Of a stretch of DNA of 64,000 nucleotides, positions 47,468 through 60,695 are shown piece after piece (the stretch's first letter is position 1; every line of letters starts with the position of its first letter). The stretch is from Selaginella tamariscina. Its lineage: Eukaryota > Streptophyta > Lycopodiopsida > Selaginellales > Selaginellaceae. Below the pieces are notes generated by a model. The model had not been told where the DNA came from, did no database searches, and saw only the letters and a list, made by a program, of their open reading frames with translations. The stretch lies in assembly GCA_003024785.1 (NCBI GenBank), contig PUQB01000806.1:30559-94558 (forward strand), written 5' to 3'. A program made the position numbers and the translations under genes.

Positions 47468-49639
47468 CCTTTTTACCCTTAATTAAGGGAATACTAAATG
47501 AGACCGAAATTGGACGGTGCCCGTGGATTTTTTGCCCTTTTTCAAGTTCTAACTCCGGGTCAAACAATTATACTATAACTATATCCACGGAAAATAAATT
47601 AATATTTAAATTTTTGACTTTAAAAATAATTTAACGTTTACGTACATAGATGTTTAAAAATATTAAACTGTCACTGTTTAGATTTGGACCTTAGCTTTGA
47701 TTAATATAATTTCATTTAAAAAAAGTTAAACTCAACCCATATACGCATACGTACACATATACTCTTTGAGATTTTTAAAAAATATAAGAACATTCAAGTT
47801 TAAATCTAGGTTTGAAATTCATTTAACTTAAAATATTTATGCCAGCACAAAGTAAGTTTATTTATATTTTAATCTATCGGAATATCACTCCTATCATTGT
47901 TAAGATTTACAGTGCATTATTAATATTAAAAATTATACTGCAGTACTATTACAATGTCACAGCGTGTATAATAGAAGTTACAATTTAATTATTAAAATTT
48001 AAAAAGTCTTATACAAGTCAAAGTTAGAAAAAATAAAACACTTATTTTAAAAATAGAGTAAGTGCTTATTTATTTAAAAACAATTCAAAAGAAAATTAAA
48101 GCAAACGCTACATAAGCTAAGATATGAAATTTATATTTAAAAATTTATAAAAAAAAGCTATTTTATTATTACAAATGTAAAATAAATTTGTTTAACTTGT
48201 CACGTGTAATATAATATACAATTGCAGCATTTACCACATGGGCAGTCCTAATAATAAATAAAATAAATTGCTTATCTTAATTAAAATAACTAATTATAAA
48301 TATGTGTATACACCATATACATACACAAAAATAAAGACATAAGGTGTCTTCCCACTATTCTGTTGTGCCCTCTAATTAAGAAATAACTAAAGATATTTAA
48401 TTAATTATATTTCTTAATTGAATAGAATTAGATCTTAATTAATGCCTTTTCATATATTATTTAGTTAGGTTAATAATTAATTATACAAGCTAATTAAAAT
48501 TTACAAATTTATTACAATCTCATTAGGAGAAAAAAAACTTAATTTTTTAATATAAAATGAATTCCTTATATTACTTACAAACAAGTATTATACTCGATTA
48601 AAAAAATAAAAAAAAACTTTTTAATTATATACTTTATAATATCATTTAATTTAACTTTTTAAATAAGAACAAACTTATATAGCTTTATAAGGAGTTCCAA
48701 TGTATATTACTCAAAAATATATATATATATTAAATACTTAAGTTAACTTAGTTCCTATTGACATAGGCTAAAAAAAATTAAAATTAAAAATGAAATATTC
48801 ACATATTCACCACTAATTAAATCAAATTGTTAACAATAAATTTATCACAACATTAATGATAATATCATATTTAAAGTGTACCTTATAAATTATAATAATT
48901 TTTAATTTTAAGATAAAAAATCCCATTATAAATTTTTAAATTTTAATTTTAGAGTAAATAATGTATTTTTTATATTATTTGTACCTTACTAATATAATAA
49001 TATAATATTAAGATTAAAATATAATTAAAAGTGTACACAGTGCATAATGTGTATTTACATATGTATAGTTGGTACACTAATGTTAATAAATATAATATAG
49101 AATTTATAAGATGTATCATGAGATTAATGTTACATACATCTCATTATGTATGTAAATTATAACATAATATACTATTTTTCATATATCAAACGTCTTTCTA
49201 TTTCTTTTCATTAAAATTTTATTATTTTATATTGTAGTATTAGTTGTGTATGTGTTTACTTGTTTATTACTTTTATTAATATTCTAAATATTAGAAACAT
49301 AATAAATCATATTTATGGTTGAAGTTAAAATATTAAAGTATTTAAGCATAAGGTGAAAACTTTCTAAATTTCATATGTTCTTCTAAACTAAAGAAACAAA
49401 TATTAAAAATACATTAAGTGTAGATGCGGTTAATATATCACACAGGTAATATATAATGTTAATATAATTAATATATCTAACAGATTTTGCATATCATAAG
49501 AATATTCTAATTACATTTAATTAAACTTTATAAAACATATGTTTTTATCTAGTGAAGTATATTTAATGTAAATATAAGTAATATTAATATATAATTCTAA
49601 CATAATTTAAAGCTTTATAATGAGAATATTATTTTTATA
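47468..49639. other. AT-rich upstream region of YSL copy B
   Basis: No genes. The proximal 1.7 kb is homologous to 60696-61560 (upstream of YSL copy C) and to 52495-54600 (orphan copy): shared landmarks include TGAGACCGAAATTGG/GAGACTGAAATTAAA, AAGTCTTATACAAGT and GTGTCTTCCCACTATT. No clear iron-response element can be named. Confidence 0.6.
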
Positions 49640-50265
49640 CGGTGGAAATTCCCACACACACACACACACACACAGATACAATTGAATTATACGTACTCTC
49701 ATAGCACTACAGGTTGTTGTTGCTATATATGACTTGCCTATAAAAGTTTAAGCTCTTACGCATCTTAAGTTAAACACACACACACACACACACACAGAGA
49801 TACAATTGAATTATACGTACTTTCATAACAGGTTGTTGTTGCTGCAGCTGAAGTTCTAACATCTAACTTGGACTCTATTTGAAGGTCCTGAATTAAAAAA
49901 ACAAATATAGAGTGTCCACATTATTTGTATATATACATATTACTAAGTCCTGATACATTAAACAACGCATACTACTGTGTGTATATATCCTATTTCATAT
50001 AAATACATAGATATATTAATATATTCCCTTGCAAAACTGGGGCAAATTGATACAAGCAGCTCATAGTCGCCATTTGAGGCACAAAATGTGTAAAATTTCA
50101 GCGACCCACCTGAGAATTTAGCAGAGATCATCCTTAACCCTGAAAATTTCGCGGATTGAAGAAGATAGAAATTACAGAACAATGGAATGCAATCTTCTGC
50201 CCTAACTAAAAATCTCTATAAACCCTAATTTTAGTATTAAACCTGGGCACGTGGCATTGTAAAAG
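49640..50265 (-). pseudogene. Truncated copy of RF2-like glycine-rich gene (5' part)
   Basis: On the minus strand this matches the 5' part of the gene at 62059-63115: the upstream GGGCACGTGGCATTGTAAAA word (complement near 50246-50265), exon 1 (MISAKFSGGSLKFYTFCASN from 50131) and exon 2 (49831-49888). Exons 3 and 4, including the glycine-rich region, are absent. The exon 1 donor reads AAGGGAATA where the other copy has AAGGTATAT, so the 5' splice site is lost. Two CA runs with a duplicated ATACAATTGAATTATACGTA replace the intron. It is a non-functional fragment. Confidence 0.75.
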
Positions 50266-50269
50266 TAGC

Positions 50270-52494
50270 ATATATCATATATTAATAATAATATTATAGT
50301 TATAAGAATGATATGGTCAAATAAATATATTTTATAACTTTTTATAATTATAAATAAACTAAATTAAATTAAATATAATGTATTATATTGTATATATAAA
50401 ATATGGATGGCGGTATTCATTTTCATACACATGCATGTGTATTTCAAGAGAGAATTTGTAAAATATTTTTTAATACTTCAAAATGATGAAACATTACTTT
50501 CTTATATATATATATATATATATTATTTTATGTCTTTTATGTTTATTTTGAATACATTTATACTCATGAAATTTATCATATTTACATATATATTCTTAGA
50601 AGTTTTATATTTACATATATACCCTAGAACTTGAATTTAAAACTTTATAAATTTCAAAATTAAAAATTAAAAAACATTTTTAAAAAATTAATTAAAAAAA
50701 TTATAATTAATTTGTATTTTATTATATTTAGGTCCAAAATACAACCTATTAAACATATATATTAATATAATATAATTACTTTTAAAATATTCTTTTTTAT
50801 TATAACAATTTAATGCTTAATAAACTTTAATTATTTTATTTACAATATATTATGAATTGAAAATATGTTTATAGTTAATATTGTTATTTTAAAAGTCAAA
50901 TTATTACAACTGAAGTTTTTCAAAGGGTATATATGTAATTTTAAATTTTTTAAAGGTATATGTAAATATAATAAATTTTAGGAGTATAAATGCAATTTTC
51001 CTTAATTTTTAAACTCTATTTTGCTAACATTTTTATAATACATTAAAGATGTCTTATATATACAACACACACAAACATAACTCTTTATTATATCAAGAGT
51101 GTTTTAGCATTATAAAGTTTGATAACTAGTTAAGTTAATATTAATTAATACTTAATAAATAATTAATTTTTATTTTCACACTACAATTATGAGTTATGGT
51201 AAAACTTAATTAAATTTTTCACATACTAGCATAGTTAAGTTATAAAAATTAATCAAAATTGAGTTAACTATATTATCTTCACATATCTATGATTAAAAAT
51301 AAAGATAATTTAATTTTGTTTAACTTTCTTATAATTATATTTAATTAATTACAATTTAATAAAATTCCTTATAATAATAATTAATTAAGTTCTTTATTAA
51401 ATTTAAATACTTTCATTGTACAAGTGAACTTATAAATATTTTTTTCTTAAAATTAATTAAATATTTATCTTTTTTGTTTACACTTCCAATGTAATATTAA
51501 TGTAAACAAACCATAAACACATTTCAAAAGCATCATAAAAATTGTTTAAAAAGTCCTTAAATAAGTTTATTCATATTTGAAATTATAAAAGTTTTAAATT
51601 TTCAATTTATAAAGATATTTTAAAAATTATTTATATAATAACTTTCATATATTAAAATTGCATTAAACTACATGATGTATTTTAAATTTACTCCATTATG
51701 TATTCCTTTTTATTTTTTAAATATATTTCTTTTTTAAAAAATTCACATGTAATCTTTGATATATATATCTTTTTAATAGAATCATGTAACACTAATAAAG
51801 ATTAAATATTGTAATATCCAATTTAAAGTTTAAAATTTTTAAATATTTCATAAGTAAATTTAAGTAAATTTTTTGATTATGTTGGTTTTTTTTATTTTTT
51901 ATTTTGATTTAGATCAAACACATTTTCATTTTTAAAAAAAAATAATGTTTAATATGTTTTAATATTAAACAGAGATACAACTACATAACTTTTCATGTTC
52001 CCTTTTACATATTAATAATTTAATATAAGATACATCACAAACAAGCTTGTTTTGGTATTAAACAATATACATAATAAAGAACAATATCACTTGCACCGTT
52101 TACTTTTTAAAATAAAGAGAATTTTTAAAACTTATCATTATTTGAAATTCATATTTTTTTATTTGTTTTATTACATTTTCCTCATATGTCATAACATATA
52201 TAGGCATCTTAAATTCCTTTTAAAAAGTATTAAAATAAAAGAGTCCCACTTCAGTAATAATAATTGCAACATAGTTGAGATGATGATGAATAAAATTAAT
52301 AACGAAATAAATTTTATTTTTATTGCAATATTATTAAATGTTTGTTTATTACTTGCCAAATGAATTTAAACTCATAACACCCCGAAATAAATTTATTCTT
52401 TAAAGTAAATAATTAATTTTTTTAAAAAAATTAATAAATGAGACCAAAATTGAATTAATCACCACAACACTTCGAAACAAGTTTTTCCTTTGAA
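50270..52494. other. AT-rich intergenic DNA
   Basis: Extremely AT-rich with long A and T runs and a (TA)n tract near 50503-50522. The open frames are Ile/Phe/Tyr/Lys-rich and resemble no family. Nothing functional was recognised. Confidence 0.5.
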
Positions 52495-54600
52495 ATAAAT
52501 ATTTAAATTAAAAAAAAATAATAAAGGAGACTGAAATTAAACCAATCACCATATATGGCGCATGTATTATTTTGCATTTTCCAAGTTTTAATTCCCAGTT
52601 AAACAAATATATTATGAGTATATTCTGTGTATTCATAAGAAAACAAATTAATTCGCTCCGGTAGGTTCTTTCCCCCATCCTGCGATCACAATATTTATAT
52701 ATTTTCGACTTTAAAAATAACTTAATGTTTACGTAAATAGACATTCAAAAATATTAAAAGTGTTTATTATTTAATTTTGGACCTTAGTTTTGGTGAATAT
52801 AATTTAATTTTTAAAAAGTTTAACTCAACCATATATGCATGTGTTCACGGTTCACACACTTTGAGCTTTCAAAAGAAATAGTGAAAACATTAATTAAAGT
52901 GAATTTAATTCTAGGTTTGAAATTCATTTAACTTAAAATATTTATGCCAGCAAAAAATAAATTTATTTATATTTTAATCTATTATAGCTTGTACACATGA
53001 ATAATTGCGAATACCAAATACATAAAAAGTCAAATAGTATATATATAATATTGGATGTGGATTATATCATTTATGTAAAAATTCTTTTAAAATCTATTAC
53101 ACATCAAAATATATGATTTTAAAATTTTAAAAAATGTTTGGTCCACGATTATATATATTCATAACATCATATGTACTATTAGAATATCACTCTTATTATT
53201 GTTAAGATTTATTAAGATATCACTTTATTAACATTAAAAATTATAATATAGTACTATTAGAATGTCATAACAAGTGTAATAGAAGTCATAATTTAATTAT
53301 TAAAATTTAAAAAGTCTTATACAAGTTAAAGTCAGAAAAAATAAAACACTTATTTTAAAATTAGAGTAACCGCTTAAATATTTATTAAAAAAAATTCAAA
53401 AGAAAATTAAAGCAAAGGCTAATACATAAGCTAAGATATGAAATTTATGTTTAAAAATTGAGAAAAAAAAAGGTTCAAAGTTGTTTTATTATCATAAATA
53501 TAAAATAAAACTACTTAACTTGCCAATGTAATATGATAAACGGTTATGGCATTTGCCATGTGGGCAATCCTAATAACAAAAAAAAAATGCTTATTTTAAT
53601 TTAAAATAACTTATAAATATTTGTATGCACAAAAATAAAGACTTAGTGTGTCTTCCCACTATTTTGTTACACCTTTTAATTAAGAAATAATTAATATATT
53701 AATTTTTAATTGAATAGAATTAATTCTTTTTTAATTAAATTTTTTAATTAATGCCTCTTCATATTACAATCTCATTTAAGAGGAAAAAACTTAATTCTTT
53801 AATATAAAAATGAACTCCTCGTATTGTTCACAAATAGGTTTAAAAAAAACAAAAAACCTTTTTTAATCATGTACTTTATAATATCATTTAGTTTAACTTT
53901 TTAAAATATGAACAAACTTATATAACTTTATAAGGAGTTTCAATGTATATTACTTGAATATTAATTACTTAAGTTAAATTTAAATTAATTCTTATTGGCA
54001 TAGGCTAAAGAAAATTTAAAACTAAAAATGAAATATTCACATATTCTCATAAAATGTATATTTTGCAACTTACAATTATTAATATAATATCTAACCAATT
54101 ATACATATTTTAAAATAAAATAAAATAAAAATAAATAAAAATGATGAATAAATTAAGAAAACAAAAAAATAATAAATGTATGAGTGCATTAGAACAAATT
54201 GTTGATAATAAAATTCACCACCAATTAAATCAAATCATTAACAACAAATTTATCACAACATTAATGAAAATATCATATTTAAAGTGTATCTTTATAAATT
54301 ATAATAATGACATTATAAATTTTTAAATTTTAATTTTAGAATCAATAATGTATTTTTAATATATTGTTTGTACCTTAATATAATAATATAATATTAAGAT
54401 TAAAATATATTTAAAAGTGTACACAATGTGTAATGTGTAGTTATGCATGTATGGAATATTAATTAGTACAATAATGCTAATAAATATAATATAGAATTTA
54501 TAAGATGTATCATGAGATTAACGTTACATACATCTCATTTATGTATGTAAATTATAACATAATATACTATTTTTCATATACTTCCATATACAATAAAATT
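52495..54600 (+). repeat. Orphan copy of the YSL upstream region
   Basis: Collinear with 47490-49180 upstream of YSL copy B: shared words include CTTTAAAAATAA-CTTAA-GTTTACGTA, CATTTAACTTAAAATATTTATGCCAGCA (as shorter blocks), TGTCTTCCCACTATT, TATAAGGAGTT and TATAAGATGTATCATGAGATTAA. No YSL exon follows at its proximal end. It is more diverged from B than units A and B are from each other. Confidence 0.75.
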
Positions 54601-55589
54601 TACATAAATATATAATGTGTCTATTATACAACTCAAATTTTTCATTAAATAACATTAATAATTTGTATTTAAAATAGCTGATAGATAAAATATATTTACA
54701 AATATTCATAAATTAAAGCTAATAACTTACTTAAAATTAATAATACCATAACAAGAATTATAATTTACATACATTTCATTATGCATGTGTATATATCTAT
54801 CTATTTATCTATCTATAATTATATTTAATAAATAATACTACATATTTAGCTATAAGTAAATGTGTATAAAATAGTTTGGGTGACAACCATAAGTCTCGAT
54901 CATCTCACTAGTCGAATTACCCTTCTTCAAGAGTTAGTTCGTCCACATGTACTTTTTAAGTAGATTCATATGTGTCAGTAGGTATTTGATCAATTAAAGT
55001 CTTGATAATTCCACCATTGCTTCAATTTAAAGATTTTACTTATCCATTCATTTTATAAGTGAATGCATCGGATATTGATATTGGTGGTGTGTTGATGCAA
55101 ATCGATGCCCCAGATTTTTTAATTCGACACCGAGTGACTTATATTAGTCGAGTACCCAAGCCTATTGAATGGAATTATTTTACTACTAAAAGGAAATGCC
55201 TTATTATTGTTTGGGGTTTTGAACGACTTCATGTTTATTTACATGGGAGTGAAACACTTTTGGAATATAATCATGCTACTGTCACTTCCTTATTAAAACA
55301 AAAGAATTTAATGGTCGTGTAAATAGATGGACATTATGTTTCTATGTATATAACTTTAAAGTGGTGCACAGACCTGGGCAAACAATGGTGGATGTGGATG
55401 TGCTTTCTTGAGCATGCCTTTTCAATTCCACTTTGCATGCCCATGTAGTTGCTGAGATGTTTGGTTTAATACAAGCCCCTCGAGTACTTATGTTGACTTA
55501 CCATCCTTGGAACAATGACAAGATGCCCAAAAACATGAGCCGTAGACGAGACAATTACATGATGCATTTGCAAATCCTTCTGTCACGAC

Positions 55590-55735
55590 CCGATACAAAA
55601 TACAGGATGCAGGATTCCAGATACAGGATACAGGATACGAGATACAGGATATGCCTGCAAGATATTCCTACAGGATATACCTACAAGATATTCTTACAGG
55701 ATATGCCTACAGGATATGCTTAGAGGACATGTGGA
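55590..55735 (+). repeat. Tandem repeat of about 10-12 bp (ACAGGATAT type)
   Basis: Repeated ATACAGGATACAGGATACG... changing to CTACAGGATATGCCTACAAG units. It translates to low-complexity peptides in all frames and is not a gene. Confidence 0.85.
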
Positions 55736-55899
55736 CTCGTTTTAGCCTCTGCATGCACATAACCACTTTTAGATGCATGCAGCCACTTTTAACACTCATG
55801 TCTAGATTAGCTCTTGAAGTTGTGAGCATAAAAGCTCCGACATAATTGTTGTACAATTAGTTACTATCAACACTAATCATTTTACGATCATTTTTGTTC

Positions 55900-56240
55900 T
55901 TGTCTTGTTTGTGTCTTGCTCATTGCCTCCTGCTCTTGTCTTGCTCCTGGTTCCTGTCCTGCTCTTGTCTTGCTCTTGGTTCCTGTCCTGCTCTTGTCTT
56001 ACTCCCGGATCCTGTCCTGTTCCTATTTTACTCCTAGATCATGTCCTGCGCCTTCCTGTCTTGCTCCTGTTTTACTCCCGAATCCTATCATGTTCCTGTC
56101 TTGTTCTTGGATCCTATCCTGTGCTTTGTCTTACTCCTGAGTTCCTAGTTCCTATCTTGCTCCCTATCCTGCTCCTGAGTCAAGCCTTTTTGTTCTTAGA
56201 ATCCTGTTCTCTTCCTTGTTCCTGGATCGTGGCTTGACAT
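55900..56240 (+). repeat. Minisatellite, TCCTGTCCTGCTCTTGTCTT type
   Basis: Irregular units of about 15-31 bp built from TCCTGTC, TTGCTCC/TTACTCC and TGGATCCT. It is strongly strand-asymmetric (C/T-rich on the plus strand) and sits inside the retrotransposon remnant. Confidence 0.85.
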
Positions 56241-57130
56241 CTTCTTTCAAACCTTGGTTTCGACAATATCATGTTCAGTTTCAACTTCAAGATGGTTTAT
56301 TATATTTTATTAGGACGAATCTAGAAAACAAACTGCATTTGGTTGTACCTTTTACATATGTTCTACACCTTCTTTGAGCATATCATGATTCGCCTATTGT
56401 TAAAGGTCATTTTGGTCACCAACAAATGTTAGAGAAGCTTTGCCGATCCTTTTATTGATTTAACATGCATGCTGATGTGATCAAGTATATTCAAAATTGT
56501 CCCATTTGTTAAACTTGGAATTCTTGTACAACTTGAGCCATGGAGGTGTTAGAATCTATCAATGTTTCTTGCCCTTTTGAGTTAATTATAGTGGATTTAA
56601 TGGGACCTTTTTCATGTTTCTCTTAAGGTAACCAATACATCATTGTTGTATCTAATTATTTAACTTGTTGGGTGGAGGTTGGTGTTACAACTACTATGTA
56701 TGTTAAATAATGTACGTTCTTGTTTAAAGTGGATGTTATCAAACAATAGTGTTGCGTTACAAATATATTTTGAGTGTTGTGTGAGTGGTTATGAGTAAAA
56801 CACTCATTTGCCTCTCCATATTATTCACAAACTAATGGTTTGGTGAAGCAATTAAATTGGACCTTCAAGAGTATGATTTCGAAGTATGTGAATTTCAATC
56901 ATATCGACTGGGATTAGTATTTGTGATACTTAAGATTTACTTATATAATAAGTATTCAAAATTCAATTGATATCTCTTCATTCAAGACATTGTATAGATA
57001 TGATGCTAAGTTGCCCAATGAATTGAAGTTATCATTGAATCTGTCACGTGCCAAGGATGCAATATGTGAGCTTGAGGCCCTAATGAGGGAGACCCTAATT
57101 TTAGAGTGACAGTAGCTTTTGGGAGTGGAG

Positions 57131-57945
57131 TTGAACCTGTTGCAGCTCGGGAAGTGAGTTAGTGTGCTTTAAAGTTGGGTGGTGAGTTAAGTAACATCCA
57201 AAGTAAGTGCTGTATGAGTGTAACAACTTAGTATCAAAATTGGGCTCGACATTTAAATGTTATCTTACCTCTTCTGTGTGCAAAATCTACTAAACATTTA
57301 GTTAATTTCAAATACGATCAAAAATCTTCTTACAATGTATGACATTAAATTCCACTAAATTATGTCAATGTGATTTAGTCTTGACCAAGCTAATTGCACT
57401 TGGACTTATAATTAATTTATTACATAAGTGGCTTAGTCTTTACTGAATACTCTAACATGTTGGTCCTCAAGTGTATTAAGTACAAGATAGCTAGCTTATA
57501 CAAATTTACATAATGTAAGATATTGTATATACGAATGTGTATAAATACACATGCAAAGTGACACATGGGTGACGATACAGAGCCTCCCTGTGTTAGCCTC
57601 CGTGTATAAACAGGGTTTTGAATTAAACAAAATATAATCTTTTAATCCCCTTCAAGACCTTCCCCAATTGTTATTTTAAATACTTTTTCATTGATAATAA
57701 GGTTGTGATTTTTCAAACTTAATATGTGCTAAAATTTCATATTAATGTGTTTGAAGTAAATAATGTAATACATGAAATGTTCCTACCTAATAGTTCTTTT
57801 CATATTTTACACATTATTATATCGTGTACCATCTTTAATAAAAATTATTAAAAAAAAAGATTGGTTTAACATTTATTATTTGCATGCACGTTAATTAGGA
57901 TAAATTTTTGTCTTTAAATGTAACTTTGTAAATCGTTAAATTTCA
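57131..57945. other. Intergenic DNA
   Basis: Beyond the integrase remnant no gene was recognised. It is AT-rich. Homology with the 3' flank of the other YSL copies begins near 57945 (TTGTCAATATATA), only about 35 bp past the YSL stop codon. Confidence 0.5.
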
Positions 57946-57979
57946 ACTTGTCAATATATATAAAGTATAATAGTATATC

Positions 57980-60259
57980 TTAACCAACAGGAAACTGCTT
58001 CTGTACTCGGACAGCAACTTTGGAGGGGTAAAACATGCAGATAGGCGGGTTGATCTTGGACAGTGCAAGTATGGCCGCAGGTATCGTCCACAGCCCATCC
58101 CCGCATATAAGTCCCGAAGCTACCGCAGGCACGTGTATGTTTGCCTGCTTCTTGTTCAGCTTTGTCCACACGTACACTATCATGGTACCCAGGAACATAT
58201 CAATAGCAAAGTAGGCTCCGAAGTAGAACGGAATCGCCATCGCCATCGGCACTGGTATAAACTTTGCGTACCTCTTCGGCAGCAGGTCCCTCACCGAGTC
58301 CAGCAGATACTAAAGAAGAAGCAACCGGTGGTAATCTGCATGCAGTGATGGGGGAGCGCCCCAAACCCCTCCACTCCGATGATCGCCATCTGCCTGTATA
58401 TAACACCGTACGGTGCCTTGTACGGCCCGTCCGGATCGCCGACGGTAAACGCCTTCCAGAACATCCAGAACGTGAGAGGGCGAACACACAGCCCAGTAGC
58501 GCCCCGATCAGCTGGCTCACAAACATCGACCTCGGCGACGACCTCGTGAGGTACCCCGTCTTGAAGTCCTGCATCAAGTCCGCTGCAGAAGCGACTATCG
58601 TCATGATAACCCCGCACACGCCGAGCCCGGCAATCACACCGCCGTCCGATCCTCCCATGCAGCAAACACGAATAGTCCCAGCTTGCCGTACGTGGTAACC
58701 AGGCTCCAGTCCGTCAGCCCCATGCCGTACGAGTTGCAGAAGGCCAGGATGGGAGCGATTATGTAACATACCAGCACGTAGTACCACTTCACCTGGTGGA
58801 AGATGTGAGGGACCGTCGCAATGGCTATCGCTGCCAGTACCACATAAAACGCAACTGCGTACCGCGTGGGAATCCCTTCCCTCAGGAAAGTCTCGTTTCT
58901 CTTCTGTTCGTCGAATGGGATATGCTCGTGTATGTTATCACCACCTTGAAGACAACAAAGATATCATCAGTGTGTGTGTGTGTGTGTGTAAGATGATACA
59001 TATACATACACCTAAAGACAACAAATGATTGTGTGTGTGTGTGTAAAGAGGATACATATACATACACCTAAAGACAACAAAGATCATCAACGTGTGTGTG
59101 TAAAGAGGATACATATACATACACCTAAAGACAACAAAGATATCATCAACGTGTGTGTGTAAAGAGGATATATATACATACACCTAAAGACAACAAACAT
59201 ATCATCAATGTTTATACATATACATACACCTAACATATACACACTTACTGTGGACAGGAAGACGATAGCGTCTGTAAAGATCTAAACCACTCCTGATGAA
59301 AGTTAAGACAAGCTGATAAAGCCCATCTCCAAGGATCAACCCAATTGCACAGAAAACCTGCACAAACAAATATGGTTTGTGTATGTGTGTGCGTGCGTGC
59401 GTGTGTGTGTGTACCTTGTATGCAAATAAGCCTTTGAAACTGGTATCCTTAGCGTCTTGAGGGTACCAATCACCTTTCTTGTTTAAGATTAAAGGCCACA
59501 TGATACCATAAGAGATTATAGCACCCAGCAATACAGACACATTCACTATATGTGGACATATCATGCCTGCTCCTACGTATGTGAGATTAAAGTCGAACAT
59601 AAACCTGTCCAAAATTACCAATTTATTAACGTGTGTGTGATGCGTGTGTAATCCTTACCTGTTGTCGAATGCCTTCAAACCGAGACTTGGGAAGTTATCA
59701 AAGCCACAATAGTATCTCCAAACCCAGTAAAGAACCACTTGAAGAAGCTAAAGAAAAAGCTCGCTCCCCCAGACCACAATAAAGATCGTACTTGTCGCCT
59801 GGAAACCATTAACTTACAATGTATGTGTGTGTGTGTGGTTGTCACTTACGCAGCTACAACTGCCCCTTCGGGAGTATGAAAACTGTTGATATAGAAGAGC
59901 AGTGGCTGTCCCACTTGGATAAGTCAGCTTGAACTTGAGAATCATAAGCTGCATAAACCACCATAAACTTTCCATTCTCCACATATCCCCAGAGTGTGTG
60001 TGTGTGGTGTGTGTGTGGTGTGTGTGCGCGCGCGCGTGTGTGTACAGTACTGTATAAACATAGTACCTTTCTAAGTGGAACAATAACCATAATACCGATG
60101 AACGCCGTGCAAAACATGAATGCATATAGCCATCCTAGAGATGGATCCTTCACATCCTCAGCTTTGTTCCCAGCAACATCCCCAATGGTCTTGTAGCTTA
60201 AGGAATCCATAGACAATATATATCCCATATCCACCTAAAACAAAACTCATGCATTAAAT

Positions 60260-60321
<62 letters not shown>

Positions 60322-60695
60322 TTGCACATACCACTGAAGGCCAGGCCAAAGCAAGCAACAGCACACGTCTGTATGACGGTATTCTCCTGCCGGGTGAAGG
60401 GTTTAGACCATATGTTCATCTTGGACAACGTATAAATCCAGACTTTGATGAAGAAGAAAGCCAGCAAACCGGCAGAGACATTGAGGGACGGAATTACACC
60501 GACGGTAAGACTGAGCTTGTGTGTAATTATACAAAAGAAACAACCGATAACCGCGCTCACCACAATAGAACGGAACGTTATCTGATCTTGCCACGCCGGA
60601 ATCGGAACCTTCTCAAACTCGTCCTCTACCGACACCGTCTTCTCCACGTTCATATCCAATTTCTTCTGCTCTCCATAGTCCATCTCTAAACCCAT
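57980..60695 (-). CDS. Yellow stripe-like (YSL) transporter, copy C
   Basis: Seven-exon paralogue of copy B in the same orientation. The start [19 protein letters not shown] is at 60695, exon 1 ends at 60332, exon 2 starts at 60234 and the stop follows QKQFPVG at 57980. The same OPT-family motifs are present ([42 protein letters not shown]). Differences from copy B are a few substitutions plus one-base losses in the last exon: C run in WGGSDGG (near 58657), G run in CVFAPLTF (near 58477), GG in SILLDSV (near 58306), and one base in exon 4 (near 59708). The SNU13 gene that follows copies A and B is absent here. Whether this copy works depends on whether the indels are real. Confidence 0.88.
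58955..59240 (+). repeat. Intronic minisatellite, YSL copy C (5-6 units)
   Basis: Units of about 60 bp: a GT run, AAAGAGGATACATATACATA, CACCTAAAGACAACAAAGATA and TCATCAACG. On the coding strand each unit supplies GATATCTTTGTTGTCTTTAG|GTGTATG, i.e. an acceptor followed by a donor-like GT. Unit number is greater than in copy B. Confidence 0.88.
60263..60320 (+). repeat. (CT)n(CA)n tract in YSL copy C intron 1
   Basis: Same position as 47041-47101 in copy B, with different run lengths. Confidence 0.9.

Larger units (their letters stand above)
54985..57130 (+). mobile_element. Ty3/Gypsy retrotransposon remnant (RNase H and integrase pieces)
   Basis: A plant LTR-retrotransposon pol remnant. 54985-55060 matches the end of reverse transcriptase (QFKDFTYPFIL). 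55062-55320 is RNase H: NASDIDIGGVLMQ, SRVPKPIEWNYFTTKRKCL and FERLHVYLHG, ending LLKQKNL. After a stop, 55321-55412 continues RWTLCFYVYNFKVVHRPGQT MVDVDVLS. The integrase zinc-finger region appears at 56380-56515 (H...GHFGHQQMLEKLC-like and NCPIC) and core pieces follow to about 57120 (LIIVDLMGPFSCFS-like, with stops). Tandem-repeat DNA (55590-56250) lies between the two parts. No LTRs, protease or gag were found. Stops and frame changes show it is dead. Confidence 0.8.

Noticed and set aside
50270-52494. Several 70-100 codon frames in AT-rich DNA
   Set aside because: Composition-driven Ile/Phe/Lys/Asn/Tyr frames with no family resemblance or splice context.
55905-56237. 110-codon Leu/Ser/Cys/Pro-rich frame with signal-peptide-like look
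   Set aside because: It is a direct translation of the TCCTGTC minisatellite, open in more than one frame.
58955-59240. Regular repeats with spacers, resembling a CRISPR array
   Set aside because: Units are contiguous minisatellite copies within a plant intron, without unique spacers.
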